From NCBI GenBank assembly GCA_013362385.1, contig JABFWC010000175.1, forward strand, positions 1 to 7,390: a stretch of DNA of 7,390 bases, read 5' to 3'. The position numbers and the translations under genes were made by a program. Position 1 is the first letter of the stretch. Each line of letters begins with the position of its first letter. The stretch comes from Pseudarthrobacter sp. (GTDB taxonomy: Bacteria; Actinomycetota; Actinomycetes; Actinomycetales; Micrococcaceae). Below, one piece after another: positions 7,092 through 7,390 of this stretch. The notes under the pieces were generated by a model. The model saw nothing but the letters and a program-made list of their open reading frames with translations, was not told the DNA's origin and did not search any database.

Positions 7092-7390
7092 CTAAGCGCG
7101 GTAGATGCTGATGGAGTTGGCCTCCACCAGGTCCTTCCCGCCAGAGGCAACCAGCGTGCCCTGGCGCAACTTATGCAGCGGTGAGGTGGTCAGCCGAAGC
7201 TCGTATGTGCGATGGGTAGCTCCCGCGGCCGCGTGCGGCAGGGTGACTTCGATGTCGGAGGTACCGCCGTTCACCACCACGAGGCCGGCCATGTCGCCGT
7301 TGCCGGACCCCAGCAGGAGCTGCATCACCCGGTGGTGGGGGTCGTCCCAGCGCTCGGCGGACATGGGGTGCCCCTCCTGGTCAAACCAGT
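7092..7390 (-). CDS. glgX: C-terminal end of glycogen debranching enzyme GlgX-type (5' part outside window)
   Basis: The last 98 residues are visible, opening with WFDQEGHPMSAERWDDP and ending in ISIYRA. The pattern of WF, then G and M, then W and a following LLLGSG with GLVVVNGG matches the start of the all-beta C-terminal domain of GlgX/isoamylase GH13 debranching enzymes, which hydrolyse alpha-1,6 branches left after phosphorolysis. The catalytic domain lies beyond the window, so activity cannot be verified. The position beside glgP and glgE supports the call. The TreX/isoamylase-type label is an alternative for the same family. The stop is TAG at 7094-7092, and the barstar-like gene begins 54 bp downstream in the same frame. 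Confidence 0.8.
   Translation of the reverse strand, partial: WFDQEGHPMSAERWDDPHHRVMQLLLGSGNGDMAGLVVVNGGTSDIEVTLPHAAAGATHRTYELRLTTSPLHKLRQGTLVASGGKDLVEANSISIYRA

Noticed and set aside
6640..7095. Plus-strand frame of 151 codons after the ThDP gene
   Set aside because: It lies opposite the barstar-like gene and has no recognised domain; the minus-strand frame has the barstar pattern.

Overview
This window is high-GC DNA, almost wholly coding, with GTG starts and gene families typical of Actinomycetota. The protein sequences look most like the Arthrobacter/Pseudarthrobacter group (Micrococcaceae). That genus-level call rests on remembered family resemblance, not on a search. The window is part of an alpha-glucan (glycogen) metabolism locus and is cut by genes at both ends.

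Layout: (1) Positions 1-2015, minus strand, hold glgE, the maltose-1-phosphate-dependent maltosyltransferase, lacking only its extreme C-terminus. (2) Positions 2016-2167 are a 152-bp divergent control region. Each of the two outward-facing genes has a TANNNT -10 box ending exactly 7 nt before a GTG codon, suggesting leaderless transcripts in both directions. An 8-bp inverted repeat lies between them. (3) Positions 2168-4852, plus strand, hold an alpha-glucan phosphorylase of the actinobacterial GlgP type with its PLP lysine intact. (4) Positions 4849-6636, plus strand, hold a thiamine-diphosphate enzyme of the pyruvate oxidase/acetolactate synthase superfamily. It overlaps glgP by ATGA and has an AGGAGG ribosome binding site inside the end of glgP. 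(5) Positions 6637-6680 are a short convergent spacer with a small hairpin. (6) Positions 6681-7037, minus strand, hold a small barstar-like protein with no visible barnase partner. (7) Positions 7092-7390, minus strand, hold the C-terminal end of a glycogen debranching enzyme of the GlgX type, 54 bp upstream of the barstar-like gene and in the same frame.

Taken together, GlgE builds alpha-1,4-glucan from maltose-1-phosphate, GlgP releases glucose-1-phosphate from glucan, and GlgX removes the limit-dextrin branches left by GlgP. The divergent glgE/glgP arrangement puts synthesis and breakdown under one shared control region. The two non-glycogen genes are the more surprising content. The ThDP enzyme is translationally coupled to glgP and may pass glycogen-derived pyruvate towards acetate. 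The orphan barstar-like protein apparently follows glgX in one transcript. No RNA gene, mobile element, CRISPR array or phage feature was seen. I do not claim a wholly new system; the glgP-ThDP coupling, the glgX-barstar pairing and the paired leaderless promoters are the points that merit checking.
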